Source of the DNA: Certhia americana
Lineage: Eukaryota; Chordata; Aves; Passeriformes; Certhiidae
Length of the DNA stretch: 64,000 nucleotides
Assembly (NCBI GenBank): GCA_018697195.1
Contig: CM031857.1
Coordinates: forward strand, 61,435,774-61,499,773
Direction of reading: 5' to 3'
Below the pieces are notes generated by a model. The model saw only the letters and a program-made list of their open reading frames with translations. It was not told the DNA's origin and made no database searches. Shown here piece by piece: positions 26,490 to 36,968 of the stretch. Each line of letters opens with the position of its first letter. Positions within the stretch are counted from its first letter, which is position 1. A program made the position numbers and the translations under genes.

Positions 26490-26575
26490 ACAAAAGCAAA
26501 ACAACAAAAAAAAATTGAAAGAAAACAAAGCAAAACAACAAAAAAAATTGAAAGAAAACAAAGCAAAACAAAACT
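26490..26575. repeat. Tandem repeat, 33-34 base unit
   Basis: The motif gcaaaacaacaaaa followed by attgaaagaaaac repeats with anchors at 26496, 26530 and 26563, giving spacings of 34 and 33 bases. About 2.4 copies are present; the one-base difference is in the A run. On the minus strand it yields a repetitive Phe/Val/Leu/Cys frame with no sign of being translated. Confidence 0.8.
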
Positions 26576-28137
26576 AAACAAAACAACCCCCCAAAAAACA
26601 CAAGAAAAAAGAATTGTATATTGATTCATCTCTTCATAAAATACTTCAGGATAACTTGTGGGGTTTTAAGTGCTTTTATCAAGCAATGTATTTTTAATTT
26701 TTTTATGATAATTTCTGTCAAGAGATAAAAGTTTAAAGTAATATGTCAGTAAAACATAGAATTAGTTTTCAAATGCGTCATTTGAATTTTAAATTCTTTG
26801 AAACAGTTCTGCACTTGAAGCAAATCAACACAGTTCCTTGTATGACTTCTTTGGAAATTAGTCCTTTGATACTGAGAGAAAAAGAAGAATACAAAATTTC
26901 AAGATCCATTTCTTTCTGTGTTGTCTGAATGTTTCTGTGCTATGTGAATATCAAGTTTATAGGAATGATGTGACACACTTATAGACGTGGAAAAGGTTAC
27001 CAACAATGATTTGTACTAAACTGACAAGTTTTAACAAATTATTTTCAACAGAGATTAAAAATAATCTGCAAAATGGTAATTGATAATATTTGTCAAATTA
27101 CATGTTAAATTAATGATTGACATTAGAAGGATTGGAAGATATTTCCCTTAGTAACAAAGTTATATTAATGTATTTGTTGTTAACTTTCTGAGTCTCTTAC
27201 ATTTATCTTTGGGGAAAAACAATGAGACATATGAGTGTTGTTAATTTTATCCATGTACTATCATTGTATTTCTTATGATTCCTTATGTGTCTGCTCAAGT
27301 AACCACAGAATAATAAAGATAAATAAGTGTCTGACAGAGGTCTACAAATGCTATTCTAAATTACTGAGTCAGACTGAAATTTGTCATATTGTCTAATGTT
27401 TAACAATGAAAGTATTTTGAGGACAGTTGCATTCTGCACAAGGTCCACATCATTTCAACAGCTTAAAGCTACAAGGACAGATTTTAATTGTTTATGTGAT
27501 ATATCATTGGATTGTCTCCTTCACTCCGTACCAAACAAAGAGCACGTTAAATTAATAATAAGCTCAGGCACAGCTGCAAAGTAACTGCTACAGGATAAGA
27601 TTGATTTATATCTAAGGTGATGAAGCCTGGACTCCAGATAACTAAATAGGGAATATAAATTTCCTGCAATATCTCAGATCACGATCACAAGTTTGGAATT
27701 CCAAATTTCTGTTGATACAACAGACTTTGATATATGGCACTATGGTGTACGCTTGTGTGAATTAACTCTGAAAATATAAGAGTAGATAAGACTTGAATGA
27801 CTTTCCAGAGTATGTTCTTTAACTCTGTCACATATTTATATGGAGCAGCAGGTACTGCGCTTCTACACAAAAGTAATAATGAAAAGTAATGCAGACAGAA
27901 ATAGCTTGCCTCTAGGAAGGCTAATGGCAAGGTCAGATCACATCAATTAAATGAGAAAGCGTTCAAGATAAAGTTCAGTCCACACATTATGAACGCTTTC
28001 TCTCCTTCCAAGGAAGTGCCTGGATTTACAAGTATAAGGCTGCTTAACTGTAAATTCAAAGACCTACACTAAAAAGCAACTGTGAAAAAAAGGCTTCTAA
28101 ATAGTAAAAAAAAAAAAAAAGCTAGACAATTTCAATT

Positions 28138-28216
28138 AAAAAAAACCAAAACAAAAACAAACAAAAAAACCCCAAAAAACCCCAAAAATCCAAACCAACC
28201 AAAACACACCAAACCC
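28138..28216. repeat. A/C-only low-complexity tract
   Basis: Nearly pure A and C on the plus strand, including two CCCC runs separated by six A and a CCCCCC run at the right end. The complementary strand is G/T-rich with three G runs and might form a G-quadruplex. No retroelement identity. Confidence 0.7.
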
Positions 28217-29087
28217 CCCTGTAACTGGTAAAATACAGAAAGCATCTTCTTTTAAATATTCAAAAATAAACCATAACTGCTGTCAATGAGTCCTTAACTG
28301 CTAAACACTAAAAATTCAACATTGCCATTCCTTTTATATTTTGTTAAAGGTTCTAAACAATGTTTAAAAACAATGGTCTACAAATAAAAATGCATAGAAC
28401 TACAAAACAGATTCACGTTTTCTCTCTTGAAGCATGATTACTTTGCAGTTGACTGTGAGAAAACTCTCCTTGCGGAATTTTGGTCCTCAAAGCTGATTAG
28501 AGATATCATTACACATCCCTCGCAGGCAAGAACTTGACATTTCAAGTCTCTGCTTGTTCAATTTAAGTTCTAGTCTTAGTTTCATCCCTTCTTAAGTACA
28601 AAATTAGAGGTAAATGAACCACTGTCTCACTGAACTCTAATGTGCAATTTGAACCAGCGCCAGTTTCAACTAGTCCTGAACTCAGCCTAAGTGTGCTGCA
28701 GGGTAAAAATTGCCCATTATTTTTTTCTCCCTTTTAAGCTGCTATCTTTGCCTGATACTTGACTTTGGATGAAAAAAAGCAGCCCTCAACATTTTGCAGA
28801 ACTAGATAAGACCATGATCAAAGAAATTACAGTTTGCAGAAAGCTCTGTGCAATATCATCACTTGGAAAAAATGTCACTTTTTGGTACTCTTCTGAAAAT
28901 TAAACAAGGCACATGAGTGAAAATATAAGGCACTTTGAGGTTACTCAAAACAGAAAAAAGGAAAGGCTAAAACAACTAACATGACTTTAATCCAAAGTGG
29001 TTTGGTTAAATGTTTCATGTTTTTTATTGATCATCTCAAAATGGGAATAATAAATAGCTTTATAATTGATATAGTATAAATAAAACC

Positions 29088-29160
29088 AAAATAAATTAAT
29101 ATTAATAGTAATAATGATAACAATAACAATAAAATAACAATAACAATAATAATTATAAAA
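29088..29160. repeat. AAT/AAC trinucleotide-like microsatellite
   Basis: Interspersed AAT, AAC and ATAACA units, for example cataacaataacaata-like runs, with interruptions. It is a decayed microsatellite. Confidence 0.6.
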
Positions 29161-29542
29161 ATTTACATGAAGAGTGCTAACACCCTTTCAGAATAGTGAA
29201 TCTTAGGAAAACTACACTGTCTTGAGAGTCAATTTCAAAATCTCAGAAGGAATAAGATGAATATTGAAGCTCAATAATAACCATGACCTTAGAGGTCAGA
29301 AATACAGCATATTTGAAAAAAAATTACCACAGCTGTCCATAAGAACAAAAATTTTCACTCAACATTTTTTTTCTTTGTATGAATAAGTTTTGGTAGAATG
29401 CAGTGGAGGAAATCACAAACTTTTGATGGGCAGGTTTTAAACGCAGAAAGAAATCTATCAAAATATGACCAGAAATTACACATAAAATAGTGTTGATGAA
29501 ACTAATTGTTCTGACATGATGAAAGGAAGGTTTGTGTAGAAC

Positions 29543-30127
29543 TGTGGGAAATGTGCGCCCAGAGAGCACCCAAGGCCTCAAGCATAGAGGCTCAGAGATA
29601 GAGATGGATTCAATGTTTGACCTAAGGCCTTGAAGAAGGCTTGGAAATTTAGAGCAGTAAAAGTAAAGTTTAAATAGAAGTTTATTTGAAGTTTAAATAG
29701 AAATATGTTTTAAACAAGTAGAAGTATGCTTCATATAAGCAAATAAATATGTTAAGCAAGATATAAGAAAATACTAAAGTTTGGTAATAGAACTTGTTAT
29801 AGAGCTGTTAAAAGTAGAAGGTACAGCAATAAGTTTTTGTAGAGTTATATGACTGGCTAAAAAGAGACACATTGTGGTAGAATCTTGTAAACCAGCAAAC
29901 CTAGCAATTAATGGCTGGCTTATGAAGATGCTAAAGAACTTTGTGGAAGTAGCTGATTGGATAGGAAATTTATAAAAGACCTTGTAACTTGAATTAAGAT
30001 TGTTTTCTGATGTAATGGCACTGGATGTAGCAACCTAAAGGTCTCACCCTTCCACAAGACTGATTTTGTAATAAACCATCTTTTAAACACTGCATAAGTC
30101 TACCCCGTCTTGTCCGTATCCCAAACA
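29543..30127 (+). mobile_element. Solo LTR, probably class II (ERVK-like)
   Basis: A 585-base block running from TGTGGG to AAACA with LTR signals in order: inverted CCAAT (ATTGG, 29956-29960), TATAAAAG (29971-29978) and AATAAA (30070-30075). The flanks carry near-matching six-base sequences, tagaac (29537-29542) and cagaac (30128-30133). That fits a target duplication of the length made by class II retroviruses, with one mutation. No internal coding region is attached, so it is best read as a solo LTR left by recombination. The exact family is not assigned. Confidence 0.7.
29956..30075 (+). promoter_or_regulatory. LTR promoter and poly(A) signal
   Basis: ATTGG at 29956-29960, TATAAAAG 11 bases further at 29971, and AATAAA at 30070-30075. 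The 99 bases from TATA to AATAAA predict an R region of about 90 bases. Current activity cannot be judged. Confidence 0.6.
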
Positions 30128-30618
30128 CAGAACTACATAGGAGTTCTAGTTATAGTATTAATGGAAAGAAAAACACTGAGAAAATTCCAGGTAGGTTCTT
30201 CTCTGGCTACCTTGATGCAATGATGCACTTATATATTAAACAAAAAAAAAAAAGTTTATGAAAGTTAAAACCTTTGGTTTTACGGCATTTGGTAGGACAG
30301 AAACAATTCTTGGGATAATTTACATCTTTATTTTTTACTGGCTTCAATGGGGATATATTTTCCACCAAAGTATTTTGAATATATCTCTGTCCTAATAAAA
30401 AAACAACATGAGAAATCTGAATTTCAAAATTACAAAGAAAGAGAAGGTTTTCATTTAGATGCTTAAATGCTATCACTTCATTACATAACATAAATAACAT
30501 AAAATCAAGTTAATTGCAAAAAAAACAAATTACCTAAATGGGGGAATTCCAGAAAGGGTGTTCCCTTTCTTGTAGCAGAGTTTGTGAGAATGGTGATAGA
30601 GTTAAGATTATTTAATGT
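30128..30618. other. Spacer between LTR elements, unassigned
   Basis: AT-rich with an 11-base A run near 30241. A 97-codon minus frame (30207-30500) has no recognised features. The right end, from about 30530, may already belong to the adjoining retroviral remnant: gggggaattcc followed by a purine-rich gaaaggg. Confidence 0.4.
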
Positions 30619-30786
30619 ATGACTGTCAGAGCCAAGGTCATTCCTCTGATTGTCCTGGATAATTTCAGACCCTGGCAAGGGGCTGAGAGACCTTGGTACG
30701 GAGTTAAAAACACCTATGCCTTCGATTTTAGCCCATGGGAGCAATTACCATCCTTGTGTGAGGATTTACAGGCCACCAGATTTTGA
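30619..30786 (+). pseudogene. Retroviral-type C-terminal frame remnant
   Basis: A 55-codon plus frame from ATG at 30619 to TGA at 30784, bounded upstream by an in-frame TAA. It is rich in Trp, Pro and Tyr and ends EDLQATRF, a more protein-like composition than the AT-rich surroundings. It stops 18 bases before the LTR that begins at 30805, which suggests the 3' end of an internal retroviral gene. The gene is not identified (pol, gag and env are all possible) and everything upstream is missing. It may also lie inside a longer LTR if the true LTR start is near 30558. Confidence 0.4.
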
Positions 30787-30804
30787 GTAGAGTGATAGTT
30801 AATT

Positions 30805-31254
30805 TGTCACAGGGTGAAAAATAGAATTTTGGGGTTTTAGAATGGGGATTCAGGGGGCAAGATGGAGGAATCTGGGTGTGTCCTGTCCTTCTTCTTGTTC
30901 TTCTTGTCCTCCATCTTCTGCTGTGATGGTGGCACTTTCTAATTGGTTTAGAGCAGAGACAGACTGTCTAACATAGATGATAGGTATTGGAAAATTATCA
31001 TAAATAATGTACACATAATTTTTAGTATAAAAAGTAAACACCACCCTGAGGGAGGTGATTGTGCCTTGAACCGACTTGCTGAGCGGATCTCTGCTAGTTG
31101 AGGAGAGTTATTATGTAATAAGTAAGAGAAAATAAACAACCTTGGAAAGCTGAATCAACGACTCTTGACTTCTTCTTCAGTCATGGGACTGGGAGAAAAG
31201 GACTTTTGAAATCTCGTGAAACATCAAAACCATCAAAAAACCCGAGATGTGACA
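30805..31254 (+). mobile_element. LTR of an endogenous retrovirus (ERVL-like?)
   Basis: The block starts TGTCACA and ends TGTGACA, a perfect 7-base inverted terminal match in the TG...CA form expected of LTRs. Inside are TATAAAAAG (31026-31034) and AATAAA (31131-31136), about 100 bases apart. No matching target duplication flanks it. That fits a 3' LTR still joined to internal sequence on its left, and the reading-frame remnant there agrees. A tcttcttgttcttcttgtcc stretch near 30889 is a pyrimidine repeat. The class is a guess from general resemblance to common avian LTRs. Confidence 0.62.
31026..31136 (+). promoter_or_regulatory. LTR TATA box and poly(A) signal
   Basis: TATAAAAAG at 31026-31034 and AATAAA at 31131-31136 are the promoter and polyadenylation signals of the LTR at 30805-31254. 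Confidence 0.55.
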
Positions 31255-31703
31255 AGTTCTGTTCAAACAAATAGTAACTCCCTGGTCTTGATTGGAAAAC
31301 TCATTATATAGAAATAACTTTTCAGAGTTGGTTTTATGACTTTTCATTTCACAGTGAATAATGTTGTTATTGATTAGTTTGTTGCCTATGGATATAAAAG
31401 AGAACTAAGTGTATCAGAAACAGATTATCTGTATTTTCCACCAGAATGAGGATAAATATGCATGCAGACACAGACACCACCTACACACAAATGTGCTCTG
31501 TAAAGACAGGAGATGTCTTTATCTAAGAATCCACATAATTTACATATCATTTTTAATGAGAAAAAATGCCATAAACTGCTAAGTATTTAATTGCATGTGA
31601 GTTACGTTAGGAGTCTCTCGCAGCTTCTCATTGGGAAGCCTGAGCTGTAAACCTATTGGGGGCCTAGATAGAACACAGAGAATCCCAACTCCTTATGTAC
31701 ATG
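31255..31703. other. Spacer between LTR elements, unassigned
   Basis: About 450 bases with no recognised element or gene. A GC-richer stretch from about 31600 may belong to older retroviral sequence, but nothing confirms it. Confidence 0.4.
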
Positions 31704-32097
31704 TGTTGGTGTGAAGTGTGGAGGGGGGTGACAGCTGGCCTGTAAGCCAGAAGACTGAGATGACAGAAGAAGTTGATAATAGTCGTGTTTACTGTGAAGG
31801 GAAGAAGACAAGCTTGATAACATGGAAACAAAGGAAACAGAGACAAACAAAGGACACCCGGGGGTAGAAAAACAGAATAACTATCTGTCTTGAAAACTTT
31901 TGTGAATGCTTTTTCAAAACAGTAACATAGAATGCTTTGTACCAATGAGCATGATGGGCTGTTTTATTGTAACCAGTGAGTGAAGTGCATGCTTTGACGA
32001 GGAATGTATAAAAGGGAATACTCAGCAATAATACATATATATAGCCTTTTTGAAGCCTTCTGGTCATTGCTTTGTGTGTGTTGTGTCCGTCCCAACA
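31704..32097 (+). mobile_element. Solo LTR with TGTTGG/CCAACA ends
   Basis: A 394-base block beginning TGTTGG and ending CCAACA, a perfect 6-base inverted terminal repeat. It has CCAAT at 31942-31946 and TATAAAAG at 32007-32014, 60 bases apart as in an active promoter. No AATAAA is present. An AATACA variant at 32030-32035, followed by a GT-rich stretch (tttgtgtgtgttgtgtcc), could serve for polyadenylation. Flanks share only atg, so the target duplication is short or decayed. No internal region is attached. Family not assigned. Confidence 0.65.
31942..32035 (+). promoter_or_regulatory. LTR CCAAT/TATA promoter, variant poly(A) signal
   Basis: CCAAT at 31942, TATAAAAG at 32007-32014, and a candidate non-canonical poly(A) signal AATACA at 32030-32035 with downstream GT-rich sequence. 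Confidence 0.5.
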
Positions 32098-32281
32098 ATG
32101 ACAGTTAAGGACTCTCATTTTTCTTTGTATTTCTCCTAGCTTTACTTTTTAAGTGATAAAACTGTATGTAAATGGTGTGCTAACCTAATTTAACAGTAAA
32201 GACACAGACGCAAATTTAGCTCCCTGGTCTGCGAGGTTTAGAGTAAGGGCTTCAGTGCAGTTTTATGATGTTGAGGAAGAA

Positions 32282-32361
<80 letters not shown>

Positions 32362-32403
32362 TCATATACATATACATGTACACAGACACACATATATATA
32401 TGT
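32282..32403. repeat. (TATACA)n hexanucleotide microsatellite
   Basis: About 13 uninterrupted TATACA units (32282-32360), a variant unit (ttcata) near 32361, two to three further units, then short CA and TA runs to about 32403. The plus frame through it gives an Ile-Tyr repeat that has no sign of being coding. It begins less than 200 bases from the LTR at 31704-32097. Confidence 0.92.
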
Positions 32404-34264
32404 ATCTATTCTACATGTATATGATATATAAGTGCATGTGTGTACTAAAGATGTGCACAGTCCTGCTGTGACTGGATTGCAGAGGCAGTATGTCTTGAAC
32501 CACTGATCATTCATTATGACTTGAAGAGGAGAAGCTGAGTAAAAACTATCAAAACAGGCAATGACTACTCATGTTCATTAGCTCTCAGTTAGGTAAAAAC
32601 AGTGGTTTGAATTTAAATGTTTTACTTCCCTTGAATGTAGAAAATCGGCTATTTCAAAAATCCCTCTCTCTTCCTTCCATCTTTTATTGTTTTTCTTTGT
32701 TTAAAACCTTGGATGAAGAAAAAAACTGAATTATTGACCTGCATAATTGAAATCTCAAAAAGCTTTATGGAACAGTAAAATAATTTCACATGCAGTTCTT
32801 ATTTTTCCCTGTGATAGAAATAAGAGGAATTGAAGGATTTGTCTGCCTTTCAAAATAGAATGCAAATTATACTAATAGCTTTTCATCCAAACAGCTAAGC
32901 TTTTCAAACACTATGGAAATGTAAAAGGAGTCACTCCACCACTTTATAATAAATATTTAATTCTTTGTTTTATCTAAAGACGTTTTAGAGAGAAAAAAGA
33001 ATTTCTACATTTATACACTATGATTACACTCCAGGTCAAGCCACAAAAGAAAATAAAGATCTTTCTACTATTAAATTTAAATAGTTTTTTGACACATAAT
33101 TGGGATGATACATTTATATTTCAACAAAAGTGCCTAAAAGTCTGACAGGCAAAAGGAGATTTAGGGCACGTTGAGTGTTCAGAACAGAAGAGATAAGAGT
33201 GATGAATTACCAGTGATAACAAGTAAAGACTATCAAGGTACAATTTTCTTCAAACATTCATTGTTTTTGTATATACATTGAATTATTGAGTCTTCTGTAA
33301 CATGACTAAATTTATTTTCTTTAGGAAATCCTCAATGAATTTAGAACAGAATAAATTCTAAGCTTTCAATCAATTTCCTTATTGTCTTTGATGCATAGCA
33401 AGTCAGGAAATAATGCTGTATTAGCCAGTGGATATCTCAGAAAAAAATATGAATTGAAGTATCAAAACTAAATAGAATTTAGATTTCTCTTTAAGGGACT
33501 CAGAAAACACAAGACTTTTAGAAAAGAAAAAAACCAAACCAACAACTATAAAGCCAAATTCTTGGAAGTGTTTTTGAATTAATAATCAATTTGCTGCTGA
33601 ATCATTCTAAAAAAGTGAAATTATGAAGGCGTACTGTTCCAGTTATTCTTTCCTATTTTCTTGTATTGCACTTCCTACAGAAGATATTTTGATAGTATCA
33701 TTTAATTTTCTTGTTTATAAGAAAGAAAAAAGACCACCACAAAATAACACAAACCAATTAAGCACCCAATCAACCAATAACTTTTTCCAAAAAAATGAGG
33801 AATACTGAAATATATTCAAGGAAACTGTTTAAGACGTTTTGTTTCTCTGTGGTTTTGTTTACATCTATTCAATATTTTCATCTATTCAAAATTCCCACAG
33901 AATTATTTCTTATTGATACTATTTGATTTTCAGTTTCTTGTTCTTATGTTTTCTACTAATCTCATAATTTAATATCTAGATTCTTTAGGATTTTCTCCAA
34001 TATATCTAAGTATATCAATTGAGATTTAATGTCTTGAAAACACCTACATTAACTTTTATTAGAGTTTCATCTTTTAGGATGTCAAAATATCATGTAAATT
34101 GAGAAAATTCAGAATGAAGATGTCTGTCTTGTCTTAAGACAGACAAACCTTTCTTTTTTGATAAATCTTCAGTCTGGAAATTATGCTACTGAAACACTTG
34201 GACTATCAATGGAATTAGATCTATGTTTGAATTATAGAGATTAAAATTGTCCCATAGGTCTATG
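32404..34264. other. Unassigned AT-rich DNA between microsatellites
   Basis: No gene or element recognised. Frames are at most 61 codons. An A/C-rich patch lies near 33520-33545. Confidence 0.55.
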
Positions 34265-34269
34265 TGGAT

Positions 34270-34270
34270 T

Positions 34271-34307
<37 letters not shown>

Positions 34308-34430
34308 TTACATTTACATTTACATTTACATTTACAGTTATAGTTATAGTTATAGTTATAGTTATAGTTATTTATATGTTTATATTATATATATATTTAT
34401 ATATATATATATTATTATATTTATATATAC
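34270..34430. repeat. Compound TA and hexanucleotide microsatellite
   Basis: A (TA)n run (34270-34292) is followed, in one six-base register, by three TATTTA, four CATTTA, one CAGTTA and five TAGTTA units (to about 34371), then degenerate TA/TTA sequence to 34430. The phase never shifts between blocks. Confidence 0.92.
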
Positions 34431-34649
34431 TTTTTAACAACCTTCCCAAGAACAAATCCTAAACTAATTTCTTGAAAGTGTACTGTTATTTTTGACATCT
34501 CTGAAATATTTATCCCTTTTGCCAAGTCATATGAGTGTAATAGGGAGCAGAATGGAAAAGACCATCTTGCTTGGCTTGTATTGATCAGCTTAAAACTGGA
34601 ATGGAATACCCTGAGGTTTATTTGAAATTTTACATTTTTATTCAGTTTG

Positions 34650-35606
34650 CATGACAAGGTTTGATACCAGAGGGGCTGCAGGGTGGGTTTATGTGAGGAG
34701 ACACAAGATGCTATCCCCATGTCAGACAGAGACAATTCCAGACAACCCTAAGATAGACTTGCTACTGGCCAAAATTGAGTCTATCACTGATGCTATCACG
34801 GGCCCACCAGAGGATTAACATATTAAAGAAAGGGTAAAAAATACTGTGCAAGAGCAGCAAAAAGAGAAGAATGAGAAACACCTGTGAATGAAAGAGAGGA
34901 AGGAGGTACTTCTGGTGCCAGAGCAGATTCCCCTGCAGACAGCCTGTGCTGAAGCTGACTCTCCCACTGCAGCCCATGGAGGTCCATGGTGGAGCAGATA
35001 TCCCCCATGCAGGGCATGGATATGCTCTAAAGGAAGATGTAGTTCATGGAAAGTCCATGCTGAAGAAGGATCCTGGCAAGAGCTGTGGCCTGTGGAAAGG
35101 AAAGCCCACGGTGGAGCATGACTCCTGGCTGGACCTGTGATGCTGCTGGGAACTTATGCTGGAGTAGTGTGCTCCTGAAGGACTGCACCTTGTAGAAAGG
35201 ATCCACACTGTGAATGGGAGGAGCTCCCTGATAAAGCAGGACTACAACATGACGAAGAAGAAGTAGCAGTCACAAAACATTATGAATTGATCACAGCTCT
35301 CATTTCCCATCTGTGCAGGGGGTAGGAGATAGAAGAATTGAAGGTAAGTTGAACCTCAGAAGTAGGACAGGAGGGGACTAGAATAGGGTTTTGTTCTTAT
35401 TTTTAATTGGCAATATCTTCTATAGATAGTCTGTTTTTTTCCTGTGACTGTAGTTAGTAAGGGATCTCTGTGTCTTTATCTCAACACAAGAAGTGCTTAA
35501 ATGTGAGAGCTGCTTAACTGTTTTTCCTCCCCATATCCTTCTGTGGAGACAGTGAAAGAGCAACTTAAAGGAGATTTTGTTGCCAGCTAAAGTTAACCTA
35601 CCACAC
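34650..35606 (+). mobile_element. Degraded avian ERV-type LTR repeat
   Basis: Plus-strand match, from recognition, to a repeat dispersed in many bird genomes. The order of features is: a stretch with short repeated phrases around ccatggaggtccatggtgga and ggtggagcatgac; a ctcctgaaggactgcacc phrase; a gggggtaggagatagaagaattg phrase; then gtctgt...gggatctctgtgtctttatctcaac; and a terminus gccagctaaagttaacctaccaca that fits the family's usual ...aacccaccaca end. The AATAAA expected in the right half has decayed (ggcaatatct). No open retroviral frame survives. Left edge uncertain by about 100 bases. Confidence 0.6.
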
Positions 35607-36564
35607 CATGTTACAGTGAAAAACAGAAGATACCAATGGCTTTCTTCAGCCAAACACAGGAGAAAGTTCCCTCAAGTGTCATACCTAAGAGTTTGTTAAT
35701 ATTTTGAAGACTGAACACTGAAAACTTTGTCTCTCTGTAGAGTTCCTATTATTCTGACTTGATTCCAAAATGTTTTCAATTTTTTTTTTAGAAACAACAT
35801 GTGAATTTTAATTGAAACAGCTCTCTATTACACATTCAACACCAGTTTTTTCACTCAATTCTTAAGGATTTAAGTCACAACTTAATGACTTTTCCAATAA
35901 TGTTGCTTTCCATTCAAATGTTTTTCCTTAGACCCATTTTGTTCTGTTGAATAAGCCCTACCTAACCTCAATGATTTATTGGCTCTCAGTTGCCCCAACT
36001 AACTTATCACCTGTGCCGTGCTGACCCTGAAGCAATCCAAGATAGGAAGTACACAGCCAATAATAGATGACATCATTTAATGTCTTTTGTGAGCTAGGCA
36101 TTCTCCTTCTCTTTCTCTCTTTTGAATTATTCCTCAATTTAATTTAGCTTAAAATTTTCTTCTATTGGTCCCCAGACTTCCGTTTTACATTGATTAAATT
36201 CCACTTGTATTTAGTATATTATTTTTTACTAACTCATCATATATGTCTGTTGATTTAATGAAAATATAAAATGCTTTGTCACGTTATGAAGATTGTACTG
36301 ACATGCATCTAACTGCAATACTGCAATACTGACATGTGGTGAAACTATGATTGAATTTTCTTTATGTTAACATAAAAATGTCAAAAGCTTGCATCAATTC
36401 CTAATATTATTTTCTCCTACTTACTAAATAATTTTAAAAAGGAAACTAGTAAACTCCTATTTTTAAAAAATTACCAATAAAAAAAGGCCTTTAAAGGCAT
36501 CTGTAAAAAAAAGAAAAATAGCTGATAGAAACCTCATGTAATTAGGAAAAGAAAATGCAAAGTC
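35607..36564. other. Unassigned AT-rich DNA
   Basis: No gene or repeat recognised. Contains only short homopolymer runs and a small gcaatact direct repeat near 36315-36330. Confidence 0.55.
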
Positions 36565-36968
36565 CTACACCTTTCCAACGAGGAAAGGCTGACACAGCTG
36601 GGATTCTTTAGCCTGGAGAAGAGAAGGCTCATGAAGATCTCATCAATGCACGAAAGGAGAGTGTAAAAGAGATGAAAAGAACTTCTTTCCAGTGGCACAC
36701 AATAATAAGACAGAAACTAATGGACACCTACTGAAACACGGGAAACATGTCTGAATATAAGGACATACTTCTATCACAAAAAAAAGCGGAAACAAAGAAA
36801 CAAAGAAGAAACAAATGTGTGGTGGAGTCTCCATCTATGGAGATCATCTAAAGCTGTCTGGGTATGATCTGAGGCAACTAGCTCTTGGTGACTGTGCTTG
36901 AGCTAGGGGGTTGGACTAGATGTGCTCCAGAGGCCTTTTAACCTCAGCAATTCTGTGATTCTGTAATT
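36565..36968 (+). mobile_element. CR1 LINE 3' end
   Basis: Plus-strand CR1 3' UTR. The family phrases tttagcctggagaagagaag, ggggttggactagatg and gaggccttttaacctcagc lead into the terminal repeat ttctgtgattctgtaatt at 36951-36968. It is 5'-truncated, as is usual for CR1. The body is altered, with extra A-rich sequence near 36780. The 63-codon minus frame here is antisense. Confidence 0.88.

Larger units (their letters stand above)
24797..29542. other. Unassigned AT-rich DNA with low-complexity patches
   Basis: No gene recognised. Includes a 34-base tandem repeat (26490-26575), an A/C-only tract (28138-28216) and an AAT/AAC-rich microsatellite (29088-29160), listed separately. Frames are at most 85 codons. 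Confidence 0.55.

Noticed and set aside
34270..34430. Regularly spaced short units that superficially suggest a CRISPR-like array
   Set aside because: Units are six bases with no spacers, so this is a microsatellite in a vertebrate genome.
34421..34735. 104-codon minus frame
   Set aside because: It overlaps simple repeat and the start of the degraded ERV-type repeat and has no recognisable features.
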